In this document: in pieces, positions 7,183-14,883 of the stretch | Layout: each line of letters opens with the position of its first letter | How positions within the stretch are numbered: the stretch's first letter is position 1 | IMG/VR virus record: IMGVR_UViG_3300024324_000057 | Location: 1 to 29,919 of that record | Source: a virus | Direction: 5' to 3' (one strand) | DNA: 29,919 bases | The notes under the pieces: model-generated | Databases searched by the model: none | What the model was told of the DNA's origin: nothing | Seen by the model: the letters and a program-made list of their open reading frames with translations, nothing else | Made by a program: the position numbers and the translations under genes

Positions 7183-7797
7183 ATGCCCTTGTGGAAAAAT
7201 AGAGACACCGACACCGATGGAGCCAAGCCTCTATTTGTAGCGGGTGACCCACACGTTAATACACTAAACGTGATCGCAACCAACGAAGGTTGGGTACATC
7301 GCCGTACTTACACCGATATGCACTCAAAAGCCCGTGAGAAAAACGAAGTTTTGGTTGCTATCAACCGTCTTGCTGGTGCTGAAAACATTACAGACGCTGG
7401 TACAGAAGGCCTTGCCGCTGCGACCATCGTTGATGTTCGATTCACTGGTTTGCAAGTCGCAGCTGGTGGAACATCTAACCTTATCGTGACGTATAACGAA
7501 GAAGTTTATGTTACTGGCAACCCAACACTTGCTATTGCCGCCACAGCAACTTCAGCCAACACGTCACCGATTAGTGTTACATACACTTATGCGTCTGGTA
7601 ACGGTACTAACCGACTGACATTCTCTGGTACTATGGATGCTAACCAAGCATTCTATACAATCGGTGAAAATCCTGTTGTGCTTGCTGGTGGTACTATCAA
7701 GGACAAGTTGACATTTACAGCCAACTCTGACTTGACTATTCCTGCCGCACTGGCTGGTGCTAACTCTGTTCTCGGCGTTATGTACTCTAACACATAA
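7183..7797 (+). CDS. Virion decoration/surface protein with Ig-like beta domain
   Basis: 204 residues. The N-terminus MPLWKNRDTDTDGAKPLF resembles short N-terminal domains of structural proteins in cyanophage-like T4 relatives. From about residue 80 the protein is Ala/Thr/Ser/Gly-rich and reads as alternating beta strands (LIVTYNEEVYVTGNP, ISVTYTYASG, RLTFSGTMD, LTFTANSDLTIP), in the style of bacterial Ig-like repeats. It follows a T4-type late promoter and a strong AAAGGAG site. The likely role is head decoration or virion surface; exact location is unknown. Confidence 0.6.
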   Translation: MPLWKNRDTDTDGAKPLFVAGDPHVNTLNVIATNEGWVHRRTYTDMHSKAREKNEVLVAINRLAGAENITDAGTEGLAAATIVDVRFTGLQVAAGGTSNLIVTYNEEVYVTGNPTLAIAATATSANTSPISVTYTYASGNGTNRLTFSGTMDANQAFYTIGENPVVLAGGTIKDKLTFTANSDLTIPAALAGANSVLGVMYSNT

Positions 7798-7806
7798 GGG
7801 TAAATC

Positions 7807-8127
7807 ATGGCTGACCAAAAAATAACAGACCTTACTGCGGCGTCCTCGATTGCTGGTGAAGACGTTCTTGGTTTTGTTGATGACCCTAGTGGTACACCAA
7901 CGAACAAGAAAATCACCATCAACGAGATCTTCGCAGCGGTCCCAGCAAACACCGTGTTTAGTGGAAGTGTGGCGGTCGCAGGTGCGAACCTTCAGATTTT
8001 AACAACAGCAACCCCAGCCAATTCTACTGCGGTTGGTGTTGCAGGCAGTGTCCAATGGGATACCAGTTATGTCTACGTTTGTACCGCAACCGATACCTGG
8101 AAAAGGATCACTTTGACGAGTTTTTAA
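7807..8127 (+). CDS. Short fibre- or attachment-type structural protein
   Basis: 106 residues beginning MADQKITDLTAASSIAGEDV, a pattern common at the N-termini of phage tail-fibre and other surface proteins (KITDLTA...DVLGFVDDPSG). The C-terminal part (VGVAGSVQWDTSYVYVCTATDTWKR) matches a short beta module seen at fibre ends. The complete protein is only these two pieces, so it may be a small virion accessory protein rather than a full fibre. It sits 9 bases after the decoration-type gene. Confidence 0.6.
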   Translation: MADQKITDLTAASSIAGEDVLGFVDDPSGTPTNKKITINEIFAAVPANTVFSGSVAVAGANLQILTTATPANSTAVGVAGSVQWDTSYVYVCTATDTWKRITLTSF

Positions 8128-8133
8128 TATATC

Positions 8134-8484
8134 ATGGATTTGACAGCGAACAACTTTTTATTATTTGCCGCAAGAAACTACACCAACGATTACTGTGAGA
8201 GTGTAGATGAGTTTCACGATGACTTGAAAAAGATCAAGTATATCAAGCGGCTATTCAAGAAATACAGCAACGACGGTGAGTTAAGGGAAAGACTTATACT
8301 TAACCACCTCGTTGTCTTGTATAATGTTTTTGAAAGCGAGAGTCTGACAGAAATGCTCAAACTCAAGTTATCAGAATACGATAGTTATCTGAAGACGTTT
8401 CTATTCTACCTGAATTATTGGAACGACGCAAACGACACAACACCAATGGATACCAAAATCATTGATGCTTTAAGGAAAATTTGA
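8134..8484 (+). CDS. Conserved T4-relative protein of unknown function
   Basis: 116 residues, helical, beginning MDLTANNFLLFAARNYTN. I recognise this layout (DEFHDDLKKIKYIKRLF, then LRERLILNHLVVLYNVF) as a conserved protein of distant T4-like phages with no known role. The stop overlaps the ATG of the next gene. Conservation of this pair in related phages suggests linked functions, perhaps in virion assembly. Confidence 0.6.
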   Translation: MDLTANNFLLFAARNYTNDYCESVDEFHDDLKKIKYIKRLFKKYSNDGELRERLILNHLVVLYNVFESESLTEMLKLKLSEYDSYLKTFLFYLNYWNDANDTTPMDTKIIDALRKI

Positions 8485-10022
8485 TGGCCGGAGCAGTATT
8501 AGACATTTTTCTGGTCTACCAGTTTCTGAAGCGACTGGTACAGCCATTTGATGAAACCGATGCATATAAGCAGGGTATCATTGACGAGCGCGGTAAGCGT
8601 ACAGACAAGAAAATCTCAACCAAAGAAGAAAAAGACTCATATCGAATTTTCGATAAGATGGTTTTCAATCTCAAGAAATTGATCGAAAAGGTACCCTTTG
8701 GTAAAACTCGCATTGCGACCTATGCAGCCGCACTATTGCTTATCCGCGAACACCAGAATCCAAGTTATCAAGGTGGTCTACTCGCCGAGGCTTTTGAGGG
8801 TGCTATAGACGAATTTGAGAACAACCCCGAATCACTACAAGAACTGACCGAAGAAATTCTGGTCAATGAAGCCTCTGAAAAATACAAGGGTGTAATAATC
8901 AGTACCGACACTGGTGGTATGCGCCGTGGCGAAGGTGGTGGCAGAGCATCTTATTGGATTTCATCAAGAACCAGTAATAGTGGCAAAGAACGGTTCCGCA
9001 CGAAAAAAGAAGCCAAAGCCCATATCGACAATTTGAAAGAAGAAATCGCCAACGCAGTTGGTGGTGGTAACGTCGCTGGTACTGCACCCGGAGAAGATCC
9101 ACCCGTCAAAAAGAAAAAGAAAAAAGACGGTGTGGTACTACGCCGTGGGTTCAAGTCCTTTGTCAAAGAGGAAGCCGATGGCGCTCGTAAGCTGACCAAG
9201 GCAGACCTAGATGACGTTGAAAAGTTCGCAGACATGGCTTTCGCTAAGATGAAAATTGATGTTGAATTCACCCGCCACTTTTTGGACCGTGTGAACGACG
9301 CCCGCAACAAGAAACAGATTACAGCCGATGAACTAAAGATGTTGTTCGGTAAAGTGGCCAAGAAACATGCTGGTAAAATCCGTATGCTTGGTGACAAGGC
9401 GGAGCATATTATCAATTCTCTGAATACCGATATCAATTCACCGTTTGTTCTCAAACTAGACCGCGACAAGGGCTGGCTTGATATGACCATGAAGACGGTC
9501 ATGCGTAAGAAGAATTTCCGTATTGGTAAAGACCAGAAGAAATTCACCGTCGAGCAAGACCTTGAGGAATTGCGGGTTCAGAAGCCCCAAGCGAAAGATA
9601 CCCTAGGCATCCGCCGTGAGTATATGCCTCAAGTAGCCTCAAAAGATTACCCTGAATTGTTCATATTCTTGCAAAAAGCAGGGGCGAAATTGTCTAACAA
9701 GATGGTAGCCGCCCATGAACTGAAGCCTATTCAAAAGGAATTTTCCGATCAGGGCGTGACCAAGAGTATTGGTAAGGGTTTGTCGTTGGAACAAAAGCCT
9801 CTGATTATGTCGTCTGACGGCTATATCATTGACGGTCACCACAGATGGCTTTCCGTTATCAACACGAAACCCAAGAAAAAGATTCCGGTTATTCGCGTCA
9901 ATGTACCAGTCAGAAAATTACTGGCACTTGTGAAAGCCTTCCCGGGCACAACCTATAAAGATATCTATACCGAAACTCGTTTGGAAACCTCTCTCAAAAA
10001 AATGTCAGAAAAATGGCAATAA
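8484..10022 (+). CDS. Multidomain virion-associated protein with C-terminal ParB-like domain
   Basis: 512 residues from ATG 8484; AAGGA seven bases upstream supports this start over the TTG at 8481. Domain 1 (about 1-95) is a conserved phage domain (DIFLVYQFLKRL, then TRIATYAAALLLI). An L-A-E|A prohead-protease-type site follows at residue 102. Next come a short basic module (WISSRTSNSG...RFRTKKEAKAHI), a lysine run and a module FTRHFLDRVNDARN (about 262-275) with a conserved beta region. The C-terminal part has ELKPIQKEF and DGYIIDGHHRWLS, the signature of ParB/sulfiredoxin-like domains, which bind or cut DNA. This looks like a fusion of separately occurring phage modules, possibly cut during head maturation. 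Confidence 0.65.
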   Translation: MAGAVLDIFLVYQFLKRLVQPFDETDAYKQGIIDERGKRTDKKISTKEEKDSYRIFDKMVFNLKKLIEKVPFGKTRIATYAAALLLIREHQNPSYQGGLLAEAFEGAIDEFENNPESLQELTEEILVNEASEKYKGVIISTDTGGMRRGEGGGRASYWISSRTSNSGKERFRTKKEAKAHIDNLKEEIANAVGGGNVAGTAPGEDPPVKKKKKKDGVVLRRGFKSFVKEEADGARKLTKADLDDVEKFADMAFAKMKIDVEFTRHFLDRVNDARNKKQITADELKMLFGKVAKKHAGKIRMLGDKAEHIINSLNTDINSPFVLKLDRDKGWLDMTMKTVMRKKNFRIGKDQKKFTVEQDLEELRVQKPQAKDTLGIRREYMPQVASKDYPELFIFLQKAGAKLSNKMVAAHELKPIQKEFSDQGVTKSIGKGLSLEQKPLIMSSDGYIIDGHHRWLSVINTKPKKKIPVIRVNVPVRKLLALVKAFPGTTYKDIYTETRLETSLKKMSEKWQ

Positions 10023-10026
10023 ACGC

Positions 10027-10070
10027 TTGACATTTGGTCGAAAATGGTGCATGATCAGATAGTAAGATCA
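10027..10070 (+). promoter_or_regulatory. Early sigma70-like promoter with operator-like inverted repeat
   Basis: TTGACA (10027-10032), exactly 17 bases, then CATGAT (10050-10055). TGATC and GATCA arms (10052-10070) form an inverted repeat over the -10 element and start site. The same block recurs at 22638 and 25985, and in weaker form at 26275. It drives the small broken gene at 10089. Confidence 0.75.
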
Positions 10071-10088
10071 GAAACCAAGGGGAGAGAA

Positions 10089-10293
10089 ATGGTAGTGCGA
10101 TTGAAGAAAAAAAGGTTGGACCGACGGTTCCCATGATGTAAACGCAAAAACACGTTCACAGCGTTACAACCGTAAAGACGGTGCTTACACACCAGAATTC
10201 AACGGTATTGACGAAAAGAACGATTGGGATTATGATCCTGAAACGTCAGAAGATTCTCTGTTGGGCATGATAGATTTGAATTCGGATTATTGA
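10089..10293 (+). pseudogene. Small early gene interrupted by a one-base shift
   Basis: From ATG 10089 (GGGGAGAG upstream) the reading frame gives MVVRLKKKRLDRRFP and stops at 10134. Another frame continues without a start as GWTDGSHDVNAKTRSQRYNR...LLGMIDLNSDY up to the stop at 10291. Removing one A from the seven-A run before GG at about 10114 joins both parts into a plausible protein of about 67 residues. The alternatives are a real +1 programmed shift, a true mutation or a homopolymer sequencing error. The strong promoter and ribosome-binding site argue that this is a genuine gene. Family not recognised. Confidence 0.6.
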
Positions 10294-10294
10294 T

Positions 10295-10498
10295 ATGAAC
10301 ATAATGCAAACAAGTGCCGTAATAATAAATATGGACCAGATTGCTTCTGTAGGTCGAGGCTATGACTCGGGTTCAGCATATAGCCAGATTCCATATGTTG
10401 TAGAATTATCGTCTGGTCGACTGATACCAATATCATCGGATAATGATATTGAAATGTTGTTGTTGTGGTTCCCACGCCTGGATGAATTAAGGAAATAG
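10295..10498 (+). CDS. Hypothetical 67-residue protein
   Basis: Starts one base after the preceding stop. Beta-rich start (SAVIINMDQIASVGRGYD) and a hydrophobic C-terminal helix (NDIEMLLLWFPRLDELRK). No family recognised. The sequence AAGGAAATAG at its end provides the ribosome-binding site of the next gene. Confidence 0.5.
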   Translation: MNIMQTSAVIINMDQIASVGRGYDSGSAYSQIPYVVELSSGRLIPISSDNDIEMLLLWFPRLDELRK

Positions 10499-11038
10499 AT
10501 GAAACGATTTATAGAACAAGCAATATTGTCGGAAGCGTCTGACCGCGGCTCAATGCCTGAAATATTTTTGGATATGGATGGCGTTGTGGCTGATTTTAAC
10601 CATGGCGCTGCAAGAGCAATGGACCGCAAATTCGGCGGTCGTCTTGACAACAACAAAATCACCAACGACGAATGGAAAATCATTCTCGCTACTCCTGATT
10701 TTTGGTTAACCCTACCCGTCTTAGCCGACGGCGTTCGCGTATATAAGTACGTCAAAAAGTATCGCTTGAATGTTTTGAGCGCAGCCCCTGATGGTGACCC
10801 CACTGCGGAAGCGCAAAAGAAAAAATGGTTCTTGAGCAAGATAGGAACCGTCTCTGGCAAAATCAACATTGTCAGACGTAAAGACAAAATCAAGTTTGCT
10901 GTCACTAACGGTACACCCAATATTCTCATTGATGATTTCAACAAGAATATCAAGGAATGGGAAGCAGCCGGTGGTATCGGAATCCTACATACCAGTGCCA
11001 AGAAAACTCTTGACGCATTGAAAGAATTAGGATTTTGA
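10499..11038 (+). CDS. HAD-superfamily 5'(3')-nucleotidase-like phosphatase
   Basis: 179 residues. HAD motif I is FLDMDGVVADF with nucleophile D25 and D27. Motif II is NVLSAAP (S94), and a late acidic motif NILIDDFNKN carries D145/D146. Length fits the 5'(3')-deoxyribonucleotidase group, which removes phosphate from nucleotides. The N-terminus MKRFIEQAILSE|A resembles the capsid-targeting leaders at 837, 1187 and 2528, with L-S-E|A after residue 12. It is less clear because the preceding helix differs. It may be a nucleotide-pool enzyme, a packaged enzyme, or both. Confidence 0.7.
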   Translation: MKRFIEQAILSEASDRGSMPEIFLDMDGVVADFNHGAARAMDRKFGGRLDNNKITNDEWKIILATPDFWLTLPVLADGVRVYKYVKKYRLNVLSAAPDGDPTAEAQKKKWFLSKIGTVSGKINIVRRKDKIKFAVTNGTPNILIDDFNKNIKEWEAAGGIGILHTSAKKTLDALKELGF

Positions 11039-11041
11039 ATA

Positions 11042-11419
11042 ATGCAAGGATATTTAATCATGGCCATTATTATAGCAATGATGGCTGGTATAGGCGGCCT
11101 TTACTATAAAGACTCCCAAAAAACGATAGGGATCTTGCAGGGCAACGTGGCGAAGGCCGAAGTTGCGACTAAACTAGCCAAGAGTGAAATCAAGGCTATG
11201 GCCGAGGCGCAAGCGAAGCAGGAAGTTTTGATTGCCGCATTGAACAAGGAAATGATCAAAGCCGATGAAGAAGTTGCTGGTCTCCGCAAACTCTACCGCA
11301 ATCATGACCTAACAAATCTAGCCCTTAAAAAGCCTGAGCGCATCAAAAAGATTATCAACGCAGGCACAATGAAAATATTTAAGGAGTTGGAAAATGAAAC
11401 CGCTGTTCCTTCTAATTAG
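11042..11419 (+). CDS. i-spanin (Rz-like inner membrane subunit)
   Basis: 125 residues: one N-terminal membrane segment (residues 3-20, GYLIMAIIIAMMAGIGGL), then a long charged coiled coil (about 25-85) and a basic tail. This is the layout of Rz-type i-spanins, which span from the inner membrane and join the o-spanin to fuse both membranes at lysis. The overlap with the lipoprotein gene that follows is the classical Rz/Rz1 arrangement and makes the call firm, although sequence similarity in this family is low. Confidence 0.75.
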   Translation: MQGYLIMAIIIAMMAGIGGLYYKDSQKTIGILQGNVAKAEVATKLAKSEIKAMAEAQAKQEVLIAALNKEMIKADEEVAGLRKLYRNHDLTNLALKKPERIKKIINAGTMKIFKELENETAVPSN

Positions 11420-11759
11420 TCTCTCATTGGCGTTGGCCAGTTGTTCATGGGCCACAAAGGTTCTGGAACTTGACGTTACCACAAAAAACGCGACGATAGC
11501 CAAAGCTGGCTCACCAAGACCAGTATCCATGAACCATGTGGAATTCTATGTGGTCAACGAGGAAAACCTACAAGACGTAATTGCTTTGGTCAAAAAACAC
11601 CAGGGTGAATTTGTTGTAATGGCATTCACGCCGAAGGGATATGAGAATATGTCCCTGAACCTCAAAGAGCTACAACGCTACCTACGAGAGCAAAAAAGTA
11701 TTATTATCTACTACGAAAAATTCCTGTACGATAAGAAAAAAGAACCAAAAAAAGATTGA
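11394..11759 (+). CDS. o-spanin (Rz1-like outer membrane lipoprotein)
   Basis: 121 residues. Signal peptide MKPLFLLISLSLALAS with lipobox L-A-S-C, so the lipidated Cys is residue 17. The ribosome-binding site AAGGAG is within the i-spanin gene, and the two genes overlap by 26 bases in different frames. At over 100 mature residues it is longer than lambda Rz1, with a folded-looking beta/alpha domain (HVEFYVVNEENLQDVIALVKKH). No endolysin is found in this window. Confidence 0.75.
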   Translation: MKPLFLLISLSLALASCSWATKVLELDVTTKNATIAKAGSPRPVSMNHVEFYVVNEENLQDVIALVKKHQGEFVVMAFTPKGYENMSLNLKELQRYLREQKSIIIYYEKFLYDKKKEPKKD

Positions 11760-11784
11760 CTCTCCGGTCTTATCATGCTATGAT
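11756..11784 (+). promoter_or_regulatory. Sigma70-like promoter, apparently leaderless
   Basis: TTGACT (11756-11761), 17-base spacer, TATGAT (11779-11784). Expected transcription start is near 11791, which is the start codon of the next gene (ATG 11790). The -35 hexamer overlaps the stop codon of the o-spanin gene. Confidence 0.6.
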
Positions 11785-11789
11785 CTAGT

Positions 11790-12077
11790 ATGATAAAAAA
11801 TTACACAACAGACCACGCCGTTTGGAACCTCCACAGCATTCACCCATCGAATGGCACTCTCGTTGACCGAAGAACCAAATGGGGAAACCCTTTTGAAATC
11901 GGTAAAGACGGGAATCGACGGCAGGTTATAGAGAAATTCCGCCAATCAATTACGCCTGAATTTGAACAGGAAATCAAAAACGAGTTATGTGGTAAAGATT
12001 TGCTTTGTCATTGTAAACCAAAAGCCTGTCATGGTGATGTGCTTTTTGAAATCGCTAATACTAAAACCCTCTTTTAG
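11790..12077 (+). CDS. DUF4326 family protein
   Basis: 95 residues with hallmark segments LVDRRTKWGNPF (near residues 24-35) and LCGKDLLCHCKPKACHGDVL (residues 66-85). The three Cys/His of CHCKPKACH could bind metal. DUF4326 proteins are common in phages and bacteria and have no firmly known role. No ribosome-binding site precedes the ATG and the promoter places the transcript start at the ATG, so the mRNA seems leaderless. Confidence 0.8.
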   Translation: MIKNYTTDHAVWNLHSIHPSNGTLVDRRTKWGNPFEIGKDGNRRQVIEKFRQSITPEFEQEIKNELCGKDLLCHCKPKACHGDVLFEIANTKTLF

Positions 12078-12087
12078 GAGATATATT

Positions 12088-12327
12088 ATGGAAAAACTTG
12101 GAATTGCATTTGGTGCTGGCACCGTCGGTCTTGTCCTTGGATTATTCTTGCCTATCATTTCAGCCGCTTCCGGTTGGGTAGCAGGCTGGATGGTTGAATG
12201 GGCGTTTGTTGAAACGACAGATAAGTTTTTGGTACTTCTTGGTATGCCCGATTTTTCACTTGCTGAAGTAGGCGCTGCTTTGGCTTTCTTTGCTGCATTC
12301 TTCAAACCCACACAAGTTTCAAAATGA
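12088..12327 (+). CDS. Small membrane protein, holin candidate
   Basis: 79 residues from ATG 12088, chosen because TAGGAG lies 8 bases upstream; frames extending farther 5' lack this. Two hydrophobic stretches (about 4-38 and 57-71) separated by a short charged stretch, with FFKPTQVSK at the end. Similar small glycine/alanine-rich membrane proteins are common in T4-like phages. Lying two genes from the spanins, it could be a holin, but no motif proves this. Its stop overlaps the next ATG. Confidence 0.55.
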   Translation: MEKLGIAFGAGTVGLVLGLFLPIISAASGWVAGWMVEWAFVETTDKFLVLLGMPDFSLAEVGAALAFFAAFFKPTQVSK

Positions 12328-12761
12328 AAAAATATGTTTATTTGGGCGGCCCAATGGAGGGCATGAACCAAAAACAGATTGATGATTGGCGCTGGGCTGT
12401 TTCGAAAGAATGGGAAATGGATGGACGAACGATTGTCGGCATCACCCCTAACCGCTGTGAACCAGACGAGCCTTACAGCCAACGTGGCGTCAAGGAAATC
12501 TATCATAAAAACCTGATGGACTCAAAACGCTGCGATCTGTTGTTCGCTTATCTGCCGTCTGAAATGTCTGAAGGTCGCGGAAACTATGGCACGACAATGG
12601 AATGCGCTTGGTTCATGTTTATGAATAAGCCAATTATTCTCGTCACAGACAATCCCGATATTTCTAATCACCCGTTGTTCGCATACGGCTGTGGTTGGAT
12701 TGTGAAAACACTTGATGAGGGCGTTGATATCGCCAATCAACTTTTAGGAGTTTATGAATAA
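12324..12761 (+). CDS. Nucleoside 2-deoxyribosyltransferase-like protein
   Basis: 145 residues with the family pattern YLGGPMEG at the start and SEGRGNYGTTMECAWF (about residues 82-97), where the Glu of MECAWF matches the catalytic nucleophile. These enzymes swap the base on deoxynucleosides or act on related nucleotides. Several phage members act on nucleotides in modified-base or salvage routes. It forms an overlapping run with the primase gene (TAATG), placing it in the nucleotide/DNA block. Confidence 0.7.
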   Translation: MKKYVYLGGPMEGMNQKQIDDWRWAVSKEWEMDGRTIVGITPNRCEPDEPYSQRGVKEIYHKNLMDSKRCDLLFAYLPSEMSEGRGNYGTTMECAWFMFMNKPIILVTDNPDISNHPLFAYGCGWIVKTLDEGVDIANQLLGVYE

Positions 12762-13798
12762 TGTCATTGTGGGTAGACAAGAATTTTCTGAATATACTAT
12801 CGGCCCGTCTTGATCGTTTCAAGTGGAAATCAAACACTATTGCCAACTGTCGGTGCCCTTTCTGTGGTGACAGTCAGAAAAACAAATACAAAGCCCGAGG
12901 TTATTTCTTCACCAAGAAATCGGGGATGGCATTCAAATGTCATAACTGCGAAATAGGTCACAGCCTTGGCAACGTCATTAAGTCTCTCGACCCAACACTC
13001 TACCAGCAATACGTCATGGAAAGATACAAGTCTGGTGAGGGTCATGGTAAACATGCTAAACCCCATGCCAAGGTTGAATACAAAGGTGATGCCCCGGTCT
13101 TCGCTAAAAAATCACTTATCGACACATTGATGGACAGGGTAGACAAATTACCCGAAGACCACATGGCGGTACAGTTTGTCAGGGGCCGTCAAATCCCAAA
13201 GGCCGCTTGGAGTCGTTTGTATCATATCAACGACGTTCAAGACTTGCACCAATTGTCTGACGGCTATAAAGACCGTATCATCGGCAACGAGCCACGATTA
13301 GCGATTCCGTTCTGGCATAAAAATCATAATGGTGAACATATGTTCGCACTTACTTGTCGGTCATATGAAGACGAGGCCAAAGTTCGGTACTTGATGCTTC
13401 GCATTGATGAAAATATTCCTTTGATTTACGGTTCAGAAACTATCGACCCAAAAATGCCTATGTACGTTGTCGAAGGACCGATTGATTCTCTGTTCCTTGA
13501 TAACTGTCTGGCTGTCGCTGGCTCTGACTTTAAGAAGATTCGCAAACTCTTGTCGCCCGAAAGCACGACCATGATTCTTGACAATCAGCCAAGAAACAAA
13601 GATGTAATCAACCAGATGCGGGGTTCTGCTAACGCAGGCTTCAAAGTATTCATTTGGCCTGATGCTGTCGTCGCAAAAGATATCAACGAGTGGGTTCAGG
13701 CAGGAGCCACGAAAGAATTGATGATGGACAATATCGAAGCGAGATCCAAAACAGGCGCAGCGGCCCATCTTGCAATTAATGAATGGAGTAAATTATGA
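12761..13798 (+). CDS. DNA primase, T4 gp61 type
   Basis: 345 residues. N-terminal zinc ribbon CPFCGD (C32, C35) and KCHNCE (C60, C63), as in T4 gp61 and other CHC2-type primases. A TOPRIM-like region follows: MYVVEGPIDSLFLDN (about 227-241) and MILDNQPRNKDVI (about 269-281), supplying the acidic residues for metal binding. It makes the RNA primers for lagging-strand synthesis and works with a gp41-type helicase, which is not in this window. TAGGAG precedes the start. Confidence 0.85.
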   Translation: MSLWVDKNFLNILSARLDRFKWKSNTIANCRCPFCGDSQKNKYKARGYFFTKKSGMAFKCHNCEIGHSLGNVIKSLDPTLYQQYVMERYKSGEGHGKHAKPHAKVEYKGDAPVFAKKSLIDTLMDRVDKLPEDHMAVQFVRGRQIPKAAWSRLYHINDVQDLHQLSDGYKDRIIGNEPRLAIPFWHKNHNGEHMFALTCRSYEDEAKVRYLMLRIDENIPLIYGSETIDPKMPMYVVEGPIDSLFLDNCLAVAGSDFKKIRKLLSPESTTMILDNQPRNKDVINQMRGSANAGFKVFIWPDAVVAKDINEWVQAGATKELMMDNIEARSKTGAAAHLAINEWSKL

Positions 13799-13986
13799 TA
13801 GTTGAACAAAAGCCACAGGTCGTTACAACAACCCGCTCGGTTTGTCAGTTTCACCAGGATAATCCGGGTAAACAATACGCCGGCTGTACCTGTTCTGGTG
13901 GTTATTCGACAGGGGATAAAACCTATGACGAATACACCGAAGAAGAATTGCGTGAATTATATGGCTTGGGAGGAATAGGCCGATGA
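13795..13986 (+). CDS. Small Cys/Glu-rich hypothetical protein
   Basis: 63 residues. C17, C30 and C32 lie in SVCQFHQDN and AGCTCSGG and could hold a metal with the His between them. The C-terminal half is acidic (YDEYTEEELRELYGL). Overlaps both neighbours by four bases. No family recognised. Confidence 0.55.
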   Translation: MIVEQKPQVVTTTRSVCQFHQDNPGKQYAGCTCSGGYSTGDKTYDEYTEEELRELYGLGGIGR

Positions 13987-14651
13987 AAGTAACACTAAAA
14001 TCTTACACAATGCCGAGTGAGGAGTTGATGCTAGAAGGCTTGACTTCGGTTGAAGATCTTGTGGCGTACTGTGCGAGGGTTTCTAATCCTGCCAATCAAA
14101 TCAACAAAGAAACATCGGCTAAACTTATCAAGTACCTCGTCAAACACCAGCACTGGTCACCACTTGAAATGGCTGATGCAACGATTGAGATTCAAACGAC
14201 GAGAGATATCGGTCGGCAGGTTTTGCGCCACCGTTCTTTCGTGTTTCAGGAATTTAGCCAACGCTATGCTGACCCGACCGGAATGGGTTTTGAGATTAGT
14301 GAGGCTAGACTACAAGACACCAAGAACCGTCAGAACAGTATTGAGGTTGATGATAAAATATTGAGCCAAGCCTGGGTAAAAATGCAAGAACTACACATTG
14401 AGGCGTCGAAAGTAATATACACATGGGCTATTGAAAATGGCATAGCAAAAGAACAAGCGAGAAAGATTCTACCCGAGGGGCTTACGACGACCACAATGTA
14501 TATGAAAGGATCTATCCGGTCATGGATTCACTATATATCCTTGCGCTCTGGTAACGGAACGCAGAAAGAACACCGTGAAATCGCTGTGGCTTGTGCTACC
14601 GAAATCGCTAGTATCTTTCCGTTGATGAAGGAATTTGTTGATGCCGATTGA
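13983..14651 (+). CDS. thyX: Flavin-dependent thymidylate synthase
   Basis: 222 residues. The ThyX signature RHRx7S is exact: R82 H83 R84, then S92 and R94 (RHRSFVFQEFSQR). Makes dTMP from dUMP using FAD, NADPH and methylene-tetrahydrofolate. Length is normal for ThyX. It lies just upstream of the ribonucleotide reductase and after the primase, forming a DNA-precursor block. Confidence 0.9.
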   Translation: MKVTLKSYTMPSEELMLEGLTSVEDLVAYCARVSNPANQINKETSAKLIKYLVKHQHWSPLEMADATIEIQTTRDIGRQVLRHRSFVFQEFSQRYADPTGMGFEISEARLQDTKNRQNSIEVDDKILSQAWVKMQELHIEASKVIYTWAIENGIAKEQARKILPEGLTTTTMYMKGSIRSWIHYISLRSGNGTQKEHREIAVACATEIASIFPLMKEFVDAD

Positions 14652-14883
14652 GAATGATATAGGCGATGAAGTGATTGTTTTTGTTGGTCCACAACGAACC
14701 CAATATCGGGGTTTTGTCACCGATAAAAAATACAAAAAGAAACAAGGCTTCCGTGATTGCGCCATATATCAAATAGACAAAGTTGCAGGGTGGCATTATC
14801 AAGGCGTCACTTGCGATGCCAAATTGAACGACTTTCTAAAAAAAAATAACAAGCGGATTGCAGAGGAACGAAAAAACAAATGA
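14641..14883 (+). CDS. Hypothetical 80-residue protein
   Basis: From ATG 14641, which overlaps the end of thyX by 11 bases. Begins MPIENDIGDEVIVFVGPQ, a small beta-barrel-like start (SH3- or KOW-like pattern DEVIVF-x-RGFVTDKKYK), followed by a basic tail. The stop overlaps the RNR start (ATGA). Function unknown; coupling to RNR may matter. Confidence 0.55.
   Translation: MPIENDIGDEVIVFVGPQRTQYRGFVTDKKYKKKQGFRDCAIYQIDKVAGWHYQGVTCDAKLNDFLKKNNKRIAEERKNK

Noticed and set aside
10023-10070. Rho-independent terminator after the ParB-like gene.
   Set aside because: The TGATC/GATCA repeat has short arms and no U-tract; it overlaps a promoter and fits an operator better.
11962-12327. Longer start for the small membrane protein (121 codons).
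   Set aside because: The extension overlaps the DUF4326 gene in another frame and has no ribosome-binding site, while ATG 12088 has TAGGAG at proper spacing.
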